Below, in pieces: positions 54,092 to 62,423 of a stretch of DNA of 64,000 nt. Source of the stretch: Candidatus Halobonum tyrrellensis G22 (GTDB lineage Archaea; Halobacteriota; Halobacteria; Halobacteriales; Haloferacaceae). Under the pieces are notes generated by a model. The model was not told the DNA's origin. It ran no database searches and worked only from the letters and a program-made list of their open reading frames with translations. Location of the stretch: assembly GCF_000495475.1 (NCBI RefSeq), contig NZ_ASGZ01000002.1, forward strand, positions 1 to 64,000, given 5' to 3'. The translations under genes and the position numbers were made by a program. Each line of letters opens with the position of its first letter. The first letter of the stretch is position 1.

Positions 54092-54214
54092 ATGCGTACC
54101 GACACGGACGAGAACGCGACGGTCGACCGGGGCGCCCGCGTGGCGTCACGTCGACCGTCCCGGCCGACCGGCGTCGGCCCGGCGGCCGGTCGACCCCGGG
54201 AGGAGGGGAGGTAG
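54092..54214 (+). CDS. Candidate 40-residue small ORF behind iron box H
   Basis: ATG 54092 follows the palindrome by 3 nt, the place where the binding-protein genes begin relative to theirs. The peptide starts acidic (RTDTDENATVD) and ends Arg/Pro-rich. A GGAGG-like run at its end (GGGAGGAGGGGAGG, 54199-54212) could act as ribosome-binding site for the next gene, whose ATG is 6 nt after the stop. Real small protein or leader; not distinguishable. Confidence 0.45.
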   Translation: MRTDTDENATVDRGARVASRRPSRPTGVGPAAGRPREEGR

Positions 54215-54220
54215 CGAGGG

Positions 54221-55159
54221 ATGGTGGGGACCACGCTCACCGAGATCCGCGAGCACATCGAGTCGCTCGCCAGCGACGACGGGTCGTTCTACCTCGTCTG
54301 CGGGCGGACGGGCGAGCGACCGGTCCCCGCGGCGGGCGAGCGGTTCGACGGGCGCGCGACTGCGCGGGCGGCGCTGCGGGCGACCGAGCAGTACCGGACC
54401 GCGCTCCGGCGGTACGACCCACAGCTCCCCTACTACGACCTGATCGTCTGCGAGGACACGCGGCCGGCCGCGACGGCGGTCCCGCCGGACGCGAGGTCCG
54501 AGCGGGAGGCGGCACCGGCGACGGGGTCGGACGCCGGAGCGGCCGCGGAGTCGGGGACGGAGCCGTCGGCCGACCCGGAGCGGCGGCGGCTGGTCGAGTT
54601 CTGCCACCGCGTCGCGGCGGCGGTGTTCGAGACGCTGTCGGACGCGGAGTACGACGGGGTCGAGACCGCCGTCATGGACGCGTACTTCGAGTTGGCGGAG
54701 ACGCTGGCCGACCCGGACGACCTCTGTCTCTGCCTGCTGGAGTGTACGGCGGCGGAACTCGACGCGCGGCTCACCCCCGCCGAGCAGGCCGACGTGCTCT
54801 CGCGTGCGGTCACCCGACTGACGCCGGTCGAACCCGCCGACGACCCGGTTTCGGCGACGTTCGACCGCCTCCAGCGGCTGGGACTGGTCGGGGAGTACAG
54901 CCGCTCGCCCGCCGCGGTCGATATCGACGCCGGGGTGCGGACGGTCGTGGTCCACCTCTCCGAGTACGCGCTCTCGCCGCGCGAGGGCCGGCTGCCGGTG
55001 CTCCCGGTCGCGTTCGACCTCTACCGCCAGCGGCGCGACCCGCCCTCGCGGTTCCGCGTCTCCCGGGTCGGCGACGGCTGGCGCGTCGTGTTGACGTTCG
55101 CGGACGGGGAGCGCGCCCCCGACGGGCTGGCGAGCGTCCCGATCCGGTCGGAGGGGTGA
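54221..55159 (+). CDS. Uncharacterised protein under an iron box (DUF7551-like)
   Basis: A 312-residue soluble protein. The N-terminal 90 residues have HIESLASDDGSFYLVCGRTG and AARAALRATEQYRTALRRYD, ending in YYDLIVCEDTRP; a low-complexity Ala/Ser/Glu linker (about 90-125) follows; then a helical domain with CHRVAAAVFETLSDAEYDGVE and VMDAYFELAE, and a beta C-terminus. I recall similar haloarchaeal proteins of unknown function, paired with the next gene. Its start is preceded by a strong purine-rich ribosome site. Iron regulation is inferred from box H. Confidence 0.7.
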   Translation: MVGTTLTEIREHIESLASDDGSFYLVCGRTGERPVPAAGERFDGRATARAALRATEQYRTALRRYDPQLPYYDLIVCEDTRPAATAVPPDARSEREAAPATGSDAGAAAESGTEPSADPERRRLVEFCHRVAAAVFETLSDAEYDGVETAVMDAYFELAETLADPDDLCLCLLECTAAELDARLTPAEQADVLSRAVTRLTPVEPADDPVSATFDRLQRLGLVGEYSRSPAAVDIDAGVRTVVVHLSEYALSPREGRLPVLPVAFDLYRQRRDPPSRFRVSRVGDGWRVVLTFADGERAPDGLASVPIRSEG

Positions 55160-55956
55160 CGGTGGGGGTCGAGACGCACGTCGACCGCGCGCGCGATCGG
55201 GTCCGTACGGAGGTGGACGCGCTCGACGCCAAGTCCGCGGCGTTCGAGACGTTCCTCGCCCGCGTGAAACGCCTCCCGCCGGAGCCGACCCCGCGGTCGT
55301 CGGCGGTGGCGGCGACCGGCGGGACCGACGCCCGCTTGCGCGCCGACGGGGCGACCGACGAGGGGTGTCGGGCGGTCCGGACCGCGTTCGACGAGACGGT
55401 CCGCTCGCACAGCGTCGCGGACGTCGAGACGCCGGAGCCGCTGTTGGAGACCGTCCGCAGCGAGTTCACCGACTCGATCGCACTCGCGCTCGCGCCGACG
55501 ACCGACACGTCGTTCTCCGCGGGAGTCAAGCGCGCGGTCGTCGCCGAGACCGAGACGCGACGGCGCGAGACGGCGGCGCTCCGTCGGGCGCTCGACCGCG
55601 AGGCGGAGAGCCTCGCGGCGGCCGCGGCGGCCGTCGACGAGGTGACCACCTGGGTCGTCGAGGCGGACGAGCGGCCGCTGACGGACTGCGGATTCGACGC
55701 CCTGCGGCGGCGGCACGCGACGCTCGCCGCCCACCGCGAGCGGTGTGAACGGGTCGCCGCCGACCGGCAGGTCCACCTCGACGGGACCACCGCCGCGGCG
55801 GAACTCGACACCGCGGTGACACACCGCGCGCTCCCCCCGTACCTCTACGACGACTTCCCCACCGACTACCCGGTGTTGTCGACGGTCGCCCGCCTCGACG
55901 ACACCTGCGCCGACTGCCAGCGCGCGGTCCGCGGCCACCTGGTCCGGCGGGCCTGA
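55156..55956 (+). CDS. Uncharacterised helical protein, DUF7260-like
   Basis: A 266-residue mainly helical protein. GTG 55156 overlaps the stop of the previous gene (GTGA). It has long Arg/Glu/Ala helices (ETETRRRETAALRRALDREA), a middle motif SHSVADVETPEPLLETV, and a Cys-rich end DDTCADCQRAV. It matches a widespread haloarchaeal family of unknown function (DUF7260 from memory). A terminal CADC could bind metal. The pair with the previous gene is behind an iron box here, which is the only clue to function. Confidence 0.72.
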   Translation: MTVGVETHVDRARDRVRTEVDALDAKSAAFETFLARVKRLPPEPTPRSSAVAATGGTDARLRADGATDEGCRAVRTAFDETVRSHSVADVETPEPLLETVRSEFTDSIALALAPTTDTSFSAGVKRAVVAETETRRRETAALRRALDREAESLAAAAAAVDEVTTWVVEADERPLTDCGFDALRRRHATLAAHRERCERVAADRQVHLDGTTAAAELDTAVTHRALPPYLYDDFPTDYPVLSTVARLDDTCADCQRAVRGHLVRRA

Positions 55957-56190
55957 GCCGGGTCGCGGTCGGCGGCGGTCGAGTGAACGGGCGCGGCGAA
56001 CCGGCCGAACCGGACGGCGAGTTGCCCCGACCGCGTCTACAATTTTATCGTCGTTCGACCGCAACGTTCGGGAGAACGACCGTGATAGAATCGACCCCGC
56101 GTGCCGGCGCCGGAATCAGGTTCGCCGGGGGCGGAGGCGCCCGCGTCGATGCGAGCACGGACAGTCGACACACCCCCACCCAGTAGAACG

Positions 56191-57534
56191 ATGAACGACG
56201 GAGCGAACGGCGAACGACGGATCGACCGACGGACGCTGCTCCGGTCGGCCGCGGTCGGCGGTGCGGTCGTCGGAGCGACCGGCGCCGCGGGCGGTTCGCC
56301 GGACGGCGACGGCGGTAGGAGCGACGCCCCGACCGAGTATCAGGTGGACTTCGCCGCGGGCGAACCGATCGAACAACTCGGTGAAGATGGGCTGTACGCC
56401 GAGGAGGACCGGCTGATGCGGTTCGCGTTCGGGTCCACCTCCGAGGGCATCACCGAGAAGGACACTGCGTGGCCGAGCGCGGAGATCCGCGACTGCGTGG
56501 AGTACGGCCACATCGTCGAGGACGACGGCACCGCGAGCGTGCGGTTTACCGTCGCCGACGACTGCGACGAGACGACGCTGTCGCTGGCGGTCTACTCGAT
56601 GCCCAGCGACGAGTTCTCGGCTGACACCGCCGACGAACAGGAACTTCTGGGTGCGACGACCGGGACGTACGAACCCGGCGACCACACCATCACCGTCGAC
56701 TTGCCGAGCGGCGCGGACGACGGCGGCGCGAGCGGGTGGGTCCCGCCGTCGGGGACCACCGAGTACGGCCGCGCGGTGACCGTCGGCGACGGCCGGGTGC
56801 GGCCGTTCACGACAGTGACGGCGGCGGGCGAGCCGCGATACCACGGCGTGCTGTTCGACCGCGACGCGCTGGTCGGCCTGCCGAGCGCGGACGAACTGGC
56901 GGCCGCGGCCGACGACGCCGAGACCGACAAGTACCGCGCCGGCGGTCAGGCGCGCCGGATCCACCGGCGGTGGTCGCGGGAGTACTTCGTCCCGTTCCCG
57001 GCCGCCGAGGGGACGCCGTTCACGTTCCTCGGACTCAACTGGAACCCGAACGGCCACCCGGGCGGCGACGGCGCGTGGGGCGTCCCGCACTTCGACGTTC
57101 ACTTTCACACCCTCGACCCGGCGACGGTCGACGCCGTCGAGGGACCCACCGCCCCGCCGTACGACGACATCCCGAGCGAGCGGGTCCCGGAGGGGTACGT
57201 CCGCGGACCGGCCGTCGACGAGCGGTACGTCACCGACATGGGCGAACACCTCGCGCCGTCGGACGCGCCCGAACTACCGGGGAGCCCCGAGGCGTTCACC
57301 GCGACGCTCGTTCAGGGGTTCGTCGGCGTCGGCGACGGGAGGACCGACCCCCGGTTGGCGTTCGTCGAGCCGATGGTCACCCGCGAGTACCTCCGCGGGG
57401 TCGACGGCACCGAGCGGTTCGCGGTCGCACGGCCCGACGAACTCCCGCACGACCTCCGGCACCCGACGGCGTACAGCGTCCGCGACGTGCCGTCGGCGGA
57501 CGCGGTCGCGGTCGTGTTGGAGGCGTTCGAGTAG
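56191..57534 (+). CDS. Tat-exported protein with a His-rich metal-like motif
   Basis: A 447-residue secreted protein. A Tat signal RRTLLRSAAVGGAVVGATGA lies at about 13-32. Residues about 50-200 form a beta-rich first domain. The second half holds GLNWNPNGHPGGDG and PHFDVHFHTLD (about 292-315), a His/Asp cluster resembling the metal-binding motif of TTHB210-like/DUF5602 proteins; that match is from memory. It probably works at the cell surface. ATG 56191 is used; a TATA-like AATTTTATCG at 56041 begins the transcript with a possible 34-codon leader ORF (56082-56186). Confidence 0.7.
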   Translation: MNDGANGERRIDRRTLLRSAAVGGAVVGATGAAGGSPDGDGGRSDAPTEYQVDFAAGEPIEQLGEDGLYAEEDRLMRFAFGSTSEGITEKDTAWPSAEIRDCVEYGHIVEDDGTASVRFTVADDCDETTLSLAVYSMPSDEFSADTADEQELLGATTGTYEPGDHTITVDLPSGADDGGASGWVPPSGTTEYGRAVTVGDGRVRPFTTVTAAGEPRYHGVLFDRDALVGLPSADELAAAADDAETDKYRAGGQARRIHRRWSREYFVPFPAAEGTPFTFLGLNWNPNGHPGGDGAWGVPHFDVHFHTLDPATVDAVEGPTAPPYDDIPSERVPEGYVRGPAVDERYVTDMGEHLAPSDAPELPGSPEAFTATLVQGFVGVGDGRTDPRLAFVEPMVTREYLRGVDGTERFAVARPDELPHDLRHPTAYSVRDVPSADAVAVVLEAFE

Positions 57535-57693
57535 GACGCGACTGCGCGTCCGGGCGGACGAGCGGTCGGACCGCGGGCGCGGTCCGCGGCCGGCCGCGAG
57601 GGGGGAGTCCGAGGGCCGTCGCGGGCGGCGCGCCCGCCGCCGAGTCGATGAGGGAAGCGTTATGGCCGGGCGCCGGAACCGGGTGGACACAAC

Positions 57694-59100
57694 ATGTCGG
57701 CTCTCTCCGACCGGGCCGGGGTCGACCTTCCGATCGACACCGCGTGGCTCTCGGTCCCCGCGGGGGTCCTCCTCGCGGGTGCGGTCCTCCTGTTCGCCCC
57801 GCTGCCGGGCGACGCCGCCGCGATGCTCGCGATCACGGCGTTCTGTATCAGCCTCTGGGTCGGCACGCCGGTCCCGCCGTGGCTCACCGGGCTGGTCGGC
57901 ATCGGCCTGATCGGCGCGCGCTTCTCGACCGACCTCGCGCTGTACGGCTTCGCGATGCCCGCGACGTGGCTCATCCTCGTCGGGATCCTCATCGGGGAGG
58001 CGACCCGGCGGAGCGGGCTGGCGGTCCTCGTCGAACGGGGCGTGCTCTCGGCGATGCCCGCCCGCGCGACCGACGACGCGGTCGCCGCCTACCGCTACCT
58101 GCTCGGCGCCTTCTCGGCGATCGCGGTCGGGTTCGTCCTGCTGGTCCCCTCGGCGCTGGTGCGGGTGCTCATCCTCGGACCGATCCTCGTCTCCGCGGGC
58201 GGGCGGTTCGCCGAGCGGCGCGCGCGGGTCGGCCTGTTCTTGGGACCGCTGTTCGTCACGTTCTACGGCGGGGCGGGCGTGCTCACGGGGTCGCTTCCCA
58301 ACATCATCATCACGGGCATCACGGAGTCGGCCGCGGGCGTCTCGATCGGCTGGGTGGAGTGGCTGGTCTGGATGGGACCGGTGATGACCGTCGGCCGGTC
58401 GCTCGCGGTCGTCGCGGTGGCGTACCTGCTGTACCGCCCCACCGACGCCGACGCGCTCGACGCCGACGCCGGGGTTCCCGACGCCGCGGCCGACGGCGAC
58501 GAGCGGCGGATGCTCGCGTTCCTGCTCGTCGGCGTCGCGGTGTGGGCGACCGACTCGGTCCACGGACTCCACCCGCTGTACGGCGCGCTCGTCGTGGCAG
58601 TCCTCGCGTTCCTCCCGCGGGTCGGCGTGGTCGAACTCGACGCCGTCGGCGACGCCGACTTCTCGATCGCCTTCTTCCTCGGCGCCATCTTCGCCATCGC
58701 CGAGGGGCTCGGCCGCACCGCGTTCACCGACATCGCCGCGGGCGCGGCGCTGTCCGCGGTGCCGGCCGACGCGCCGCTCCCGCTGGTGCTCGCGGCGGTC
58801 GCCGTCGTCTCGGTCGCGGTCACGTTCGTGATGGAGGGGCTGGCGGCCACGAGCGTGATCACCCCCGTGCTCGTCTCGTTCGCCACCGACGCGGGCGTCC
58901 CGCTGCTCCCGGTCGCGATGATAGAGGCGGTGTCGCTCGTCGCGTACGTCTTCCCCTACCAGTCGGCGGTGCTGGTCGCGATCCTCAGCCTCGATATGGT
59001 CGACCCGCGCGAGCTGATCCGGATGACCGCCGCGTGCTCGGTCGTGACGCTCCTGGTGCTGATCCCGGTACAGATCGGCGTGTTCACCGTCGCGTTCTGA
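57694..59100 (+). CDS. SLC13/DASS-type anion permease
   Basis: A 468-residue protein with about 11-12 helices of the ion-transporter superfamily (DASS/CitT/ArsB-like). The first SNT-like motif region is YGGAGVLTGSLPNIIITGI, and the second is GLAATSVITPVLVSFATDAGVP, as in Na+/dicarboxylate or sulfate carriers. A soluble, acidic loop (DADALDADAGVPDAAADGDE) occurs in the centre. The substrate could be a dicarboxylate, sulfate or another anion. A 21-bp tandem repeat lies directly after the stop. Confidence 0.82.
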   Translation: MSALSDRAGVDLPIDTAWLSVPAGVLLAGAVLLFAPLPGDAAAMLAITAFCISLWVGTPVPPWLTGLVGIGLIGARFSTDLALYGFAMPATWLILVGILIGEATRRSGLAVLVERGVLSAMPARATDDAVAAYRYLLGAFSAIAVGFVLLVPSALVRVLILGPILVSAGGRFAERRARVGLFLGPLFVTFYGGAGVLTGSLPNIIITGITESAAGVSIGWVEWLVWMGPVMTVGRSLAVVAVAYLLYRPTDADALDADAGVPDAAADGDERRMLAFLLVGVAVWATDSVHGLHPLYGALVVAVLAFLPRVGVVELDAVGDADFSIAFFLGAIFAIAEGLGRTAFTDIAAGAALSAVPADAPLPLVLAAVAVVSVAVTFVMEGLAATSVITPVLVSFATDAGVPLLPVAMIEAVSLVAYVFPYQSAVLVAILSLDMVDPRELIRMTAACSVVTLLVLIPVQIGVFTVAF

Positions 59101-59114
59101 GCCGAGCTGGCGGC

Positions 59115-59177
59115 GCGTCGGCGACGTACGGCGTCGCGTCGGCGACGTACGGCGTCGCGTCGCCGACGTACGGCGTC
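59115..59177. repeat. Three-copy 21-bp tandem repeat
   Basis: Unit GCGTCGGCGACGTACGGCGTC occupies 59115-59135, 59136-59156 and, with one change (GCGTCGCCG...), 59157-59177, followed by a partial copy. It lies in the intergenic region between the SLC13 gene and gnd and each unit holds CGTACG-type palindromes. Confidence 0.8.
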
Positions 59178-59394
59178 GCGCCGACCAACGCACACGGCGT
59201 CGGGGGTCCGACGGTGCCGCGTTCGGAGGCGGGACCGTTGGCCAATACGGTTTTACTCCTCGCTGGCGCCCGTGTACGTGTGTCAGAGCGTCCCGACGGG
59301 GGCGCGCTCCCGGCGCGCGTTCGGGCCGGAAGTCGGGGACCCGCACCCGGGAGGGACACCGACCGCAGCGCGCGCGACAACAGCGACCCAACAC

Positions 59395-60483
59395 ATGTCT
59401 GAACAGGAACGCACGCTCGGAATCGTCGGACTGGGATCGATCGGCGGCAACCTCGCACGACAGGCCGTCAGGAAAGACATCGACGTCGTCGGCTTCGACG
59501 TGAAAGAGCGCCCGGAACTGGAGGACCTGGGCGTCGACGTCCACGAGGCGGGCGACTACGAGGAGGTAGGGGAACTCGACGCGCCGCGTGTCGTCTACCT
59601 CTCGCTGCCCGCGGGCGAACTCATCGACAGCGAGATCGACGGCCTGCTCGACCACCTAGAGGAGGGCGACGTGATCATGGACGGCGGCAACTCCTTCTGG
59701 CGCGACTCGATGCGCCGCGAGGAGGCGTGCTGGGAGGAGGGCGTCTACTTCCTCGACACCGGCACCAGCGGCGGGCCGCCCCGCGCCGCGGAGGGGGCGT
59801 GCTTCATGGTCGGCGGCCGCGAGGAGGGGTTCGCGATCGCCGAACCGTACCTCGACGCGCTGTCGGTCGAAGACGGGCTGATCCACGTCGGCCCGCCGGG
59901 GAGCGGCCACTTCACGAAACTCGTCCACAACGGCATCGAGTTCGGCATGCTCCAGGCGATAGCCGAGGGGGTCGAACTCCTGATGGCGGGGCAGTTCGAC
60001 ATGGAGGACACCCTCCCCGACCTGTTCGAGACGTGGAACAACGGCGCCGTCATCGAGAGCTGGCTGGTCGAACTCATGGGGAAGGGCCTCCGCCAGGAGG
60101 ACCAACAGTCCGACGCGCCCGACGACTTCACGGACATCCCCAACTACATAGAGGACACCGGCGAGGTCAACTGGCTGGTCCAGGAGGCGTTCAAGGGGGA
60201 GACGCCGATCCCCGTCATCACGCAGTCGGTGATGGAGCTGTTCAAGTCGCGGGGCAACCAGCGGCACGCCTACCGCGCGGTCGCGCTGATGCGACACGGG
60301 TTCGGTCTCCACCCGTTCGGCGAGGACGAGTACTTCGCGAACGAACGGGTCACCGGCCGCGTGGAGAACGTCTCGCGCAACAAACTCCGAAACGACGAGA
60401 GTACGATGGACACCGTCCACTCGACGCGGACCGGCGAGTACCCGGCCGACCCGGACGAGGACTGGCCCGACCACACCACCTGA
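59395..60483 (+). CDS. gnd: 6-phosphogluconate dehydrogenase (decarboxylating)
   Basis: A 362-residue short-form 6PGDH. NAD(P) motif GLGSIGGNLA (13-22), catalytic region DGGNSFWRDS and GTSGGPPRAAEGACFMVGG, and catalytic Lys/His in GHFTKLVHNGIEFGMLQ. It converts 6-phosphogluconate to ribulose 5-phosphate and CO2. rpiA follows 15 nt after, so the two form the oxidative pentose phosphate route. ATG 59395 is chosen; a TATA-like GGTTTTACT (about 59248) would give a longer leader. Confidence 0.88.
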   Translation: MSEQERTLGIVGLGSIGGNLARQAVRKDIDVVGFDVKERPELEDLGVDVHEAGDYEEVGELDAPRVVYLSLPAGELIDSEIDGLLDHLEEGDVIMDGGNSFWRDSMRREEACWEEGVYFLDTGTSGGPPRAAEGACFMVGGREEGFAIAEPYLDALSVEDGLIHVGPPGSGHFTKLVHNGIEFGMLQAIAEGVELLMAGQFDMEDTLPDLFETWNNGAVIESWLVELMGKGLRQEDQQSDAPDDFTDIPNYIEDTGEVNWLVQEAFKGETPIPVITQSVMELFKSRGNQRHAYRAVALMRHGFGLHPFGEDEYFANERVTGRVENVSRNKLRNDESTMDTVHSTRTGEYPADPDEDWPDHTT

Positions 60484-60498
60484 CGGAGGAGACACACC

Positions 60499-61371
60499 AT
60501 GGCAAAACAGTTCGTCTACGACGACGACGGCGATGAGATCACCGCGTGGGCCGAATCCGAGGCGGAGGCGGTCGAGAACGCGCGGTCGGAACTCGACGCG
60601 GCGGGCGTCGACCTGAGCGACGACGAGGTCCGCGACCGGATCCGCGTGATCCCCTCGCCCCAACGGATCAAGAGCAGCGCCGAGGAGGTGCTGATGGACA
60701 AGCGCCGGCGCGGCGGCATCGAGGCCGCCGAGGTGGTCGAGTCCGGCATGGACGTCGGTCTCGGCACCGGGAGCACGACCGCGTGGGCCATCGCGGCCAT
60801 CGGCTGGAAACTCGACAGCGGCGAACTCGAAGATGTCCGCGGCGTCGCCACGTCGCTCCAGAGTCACGACCTGGCGCGCGAACTCGGGATCCCGCTGACC
60901 GACGTCGACGGGTTCGACGGACTCGACGTCGCCATCGACGGCGCCGACCAGTGGGACCCCGAGAACCCCCACGTCGTGAAGGGCGGCGGCGCCTCGCACG
61001 CCCGCGAGAAACTCGTCGACTCGATGGCCGACCGGCTCGTCGTCGCGACCGACGACGAGAAGCGGTCGACGCCGCTGTCGTACCCGGTGCCGCTGTCGGT
61101 GCTCCCCGAGTCGCGCAACGTCGCCCAGCGCTGGGTGCGGGAGATGGGCGGCGAGCCGCAGCTCCGCTACGCCGAACAGAAGGACGGCCCGCTGTTCACC
61201 GCGAACGGCAACGTGATCGTCGACTGTGACTTCGGCGAGATGGACGACATCGAGGGGCGGGCGACCGAACTCGCGCGGGTGCCGGGCGCACAGGAGCACG
61301 GCCTGTTCGTCGACATGGTCGACAGCGTCGTCTACGGCACCGACGACGGCGTCGACCACGTCGAGTTCTAG
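60499..61371 (+). CDS. rpiA: Ribose-5-phosphate isomerase A with N-terminal extension
   Basis: A 290-residue protein. Residues about 60-290 are RpiA: GLGTGSTTAWAI, IDGADQWDPE and VKGGGASHAREKL with the catalytic Glu in the REK segment. It interconverts ribulose 5-phosphate and ribose 5-phosphate. The DGADE motif reads DGADQ here. The first 60 residues form an acidic extra segment (VYDDDGDEITAWAESEAEAVENARSEL) not typical of the family; a strong GGAGGAG ribosome site precedes the ATG. It is co-transcribed with gnd. Confidence 0.83.
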   Translation: MAKQFVYDDDGDEITAWAESEAEAVENARSELDAAGVDLSDDEVRDRIRVIPSPQRIKSSAEEVLMDKRRRGGIEAAEVVESGMDVGLGTGSTTAWAIAAIGWKLDSGELEDVRGVATSLQSHDLARELGIPLTDVDGFDGLDVAIDGADQWDPENPHVVKGGGASHAREKLVDSMADRLVVATDDEKRSTPLSYPVPLSVLPESRNVAQRWVREMGGEPQLRYAEQKDGPLFTANGNVIVDCDFGEMDDIEGRATELARVPGAQEHGLFVDMVDSVVYGTDDGVDHVEF

Positions 61372-61429
61372 GGTCGGCGACGGCCGACCCGAGCGCTCGG
61401 GTCGGGGGCGGATTCGACCGAACCCGCGC

Positions 61430-62233
61430 TCAGATCGCCGTCCAGCCGCCGTCGACGTAGACGAGTTCCCCCGTGACGTAGGCGGCGTCGTCGGTGGCGA
61501 GGAACAGCGCCGCGCCCGCGCAGTCGTCGGGGCGGCCCGCCCGACCCAGCGGCACCGGCTTGATGAACTCGCTGTCCGCGTCGCCGCCCTGCCCCGCGGC
61601 GTCTCGCGCCTGTTCGCTCCACCCCTCGGAGAACTCGGTGGCTATCTGGCCGGGGGCTATCGCGTTCACGCGGATGCCGTGTTCGGCGAGTTCGAGCGCG
61701 GTCCCCCGGGTTATCATCTTGATCGCCCCCTTGGTGGCGTCGTACTGGACCTGGTCGTGTTGGGCCACCTCCGAACTGATCGAGGCGGTGTTGACGATAC
61801 AGCCCGGCTCCCCCCGGTCGAGCATGTCGTTGGCGGCGGCCTGCGTGCCGAAGAAGTAGCCGCGGACGTTGGTCTCCTGGAGGGTGTCGAACGCCTCCTG
61901 TCCCACGTCGAGGAACGACTCGCTGTGCTGACGGGCGGCGTTGTTCACCATCACGTCGACGCCGCCGTACTCGCGGGCCGCCTCGACGACCGACTCCAAC
62001 TGTGCGAGGTCGGAGACGTCCGTCTCGACGTACTCGGCGGTGCCGCCGTCGTCGGAGATCCGGTCGTGCGTCGGTGTCTCCTCCCCGTCGAGTTTCGGCT
62101 CCTCCCGCACGTCGGCGTTGATCACCGTCGCGCCCGCCTCGCCGAACCGGAGCGCGATGGCGCGGCCGATGCCCGCACTGCCGCCCGTGACGATCACCGT
62201 CTCGCCGTCGAAATCGAAGCTCGTCGATCCCAC
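61430..62233 (-). CDS. Short-chain dehydrogenase/reductase, glucose-dehydrogenase-like
   Basis: A 267-residue classical SDR. Cofactor motif VTGGSAGIGRAIA (about 14-26), NNAAR, and catalytic Tyr/Lys in YDATKGAI (about 164-171). The C-terminus YVTGELVYVDGGW is typical of 3-oxoacyl-ACP reductase/glucose-1-dehydrogenase type enzymes. Substrate unknown. An acidic insertion follows the second strand (about 44-65, KLDGEETPTHDRISDDGG). It lies convergent to rpiA. Confidence 0.85.
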   Translation of the reverse strand: MGSTSFDFDGETVIVTGGSAGIGRAIALRFGEAGATVINADVREEPKLDGEETPTHDRISDDGGTAEYVETDVSDLAQLESVVEAAREYGGVDVMVNNAARQHSESFLDVGQEAFDTLQETNVRGYFFGTQAAANDMLDRGEPGCIVNTASISSEVAQHDQVQYDATKGAIKMITRGTALELAEHGIRVNAIAPGQIATEFSEGWSEQARDAAGQGGDADSEFIKPVPLGRAGRPDDCAGAALFLATDDAAYVTGELVYVDGGWTAI

Positions 62234-62423
62234 GTCCGAGCGTCCTCGCGTCGGGGTGTTAAGTGTGCTCGCCGGTAGCGCGTGACTCGGGGAACGGTCG
62301 AGACGGGGAGAAGCGTCGACGCGGGAGTCGCGCCCGCCGAGGGGACCGCGTCACGCAGTCGTGGTCGGTCGGTCCCCGCCGAAAGGCACGTTAAACGACC
62401 CCCCCAATAGCCGGTAGACACAC

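Noticed and set aside
59115-59185. CRISPR array
   Set aside because: Repeats are directly adjacent without spacers and only 21 bp long, so it is a tandem repeat.
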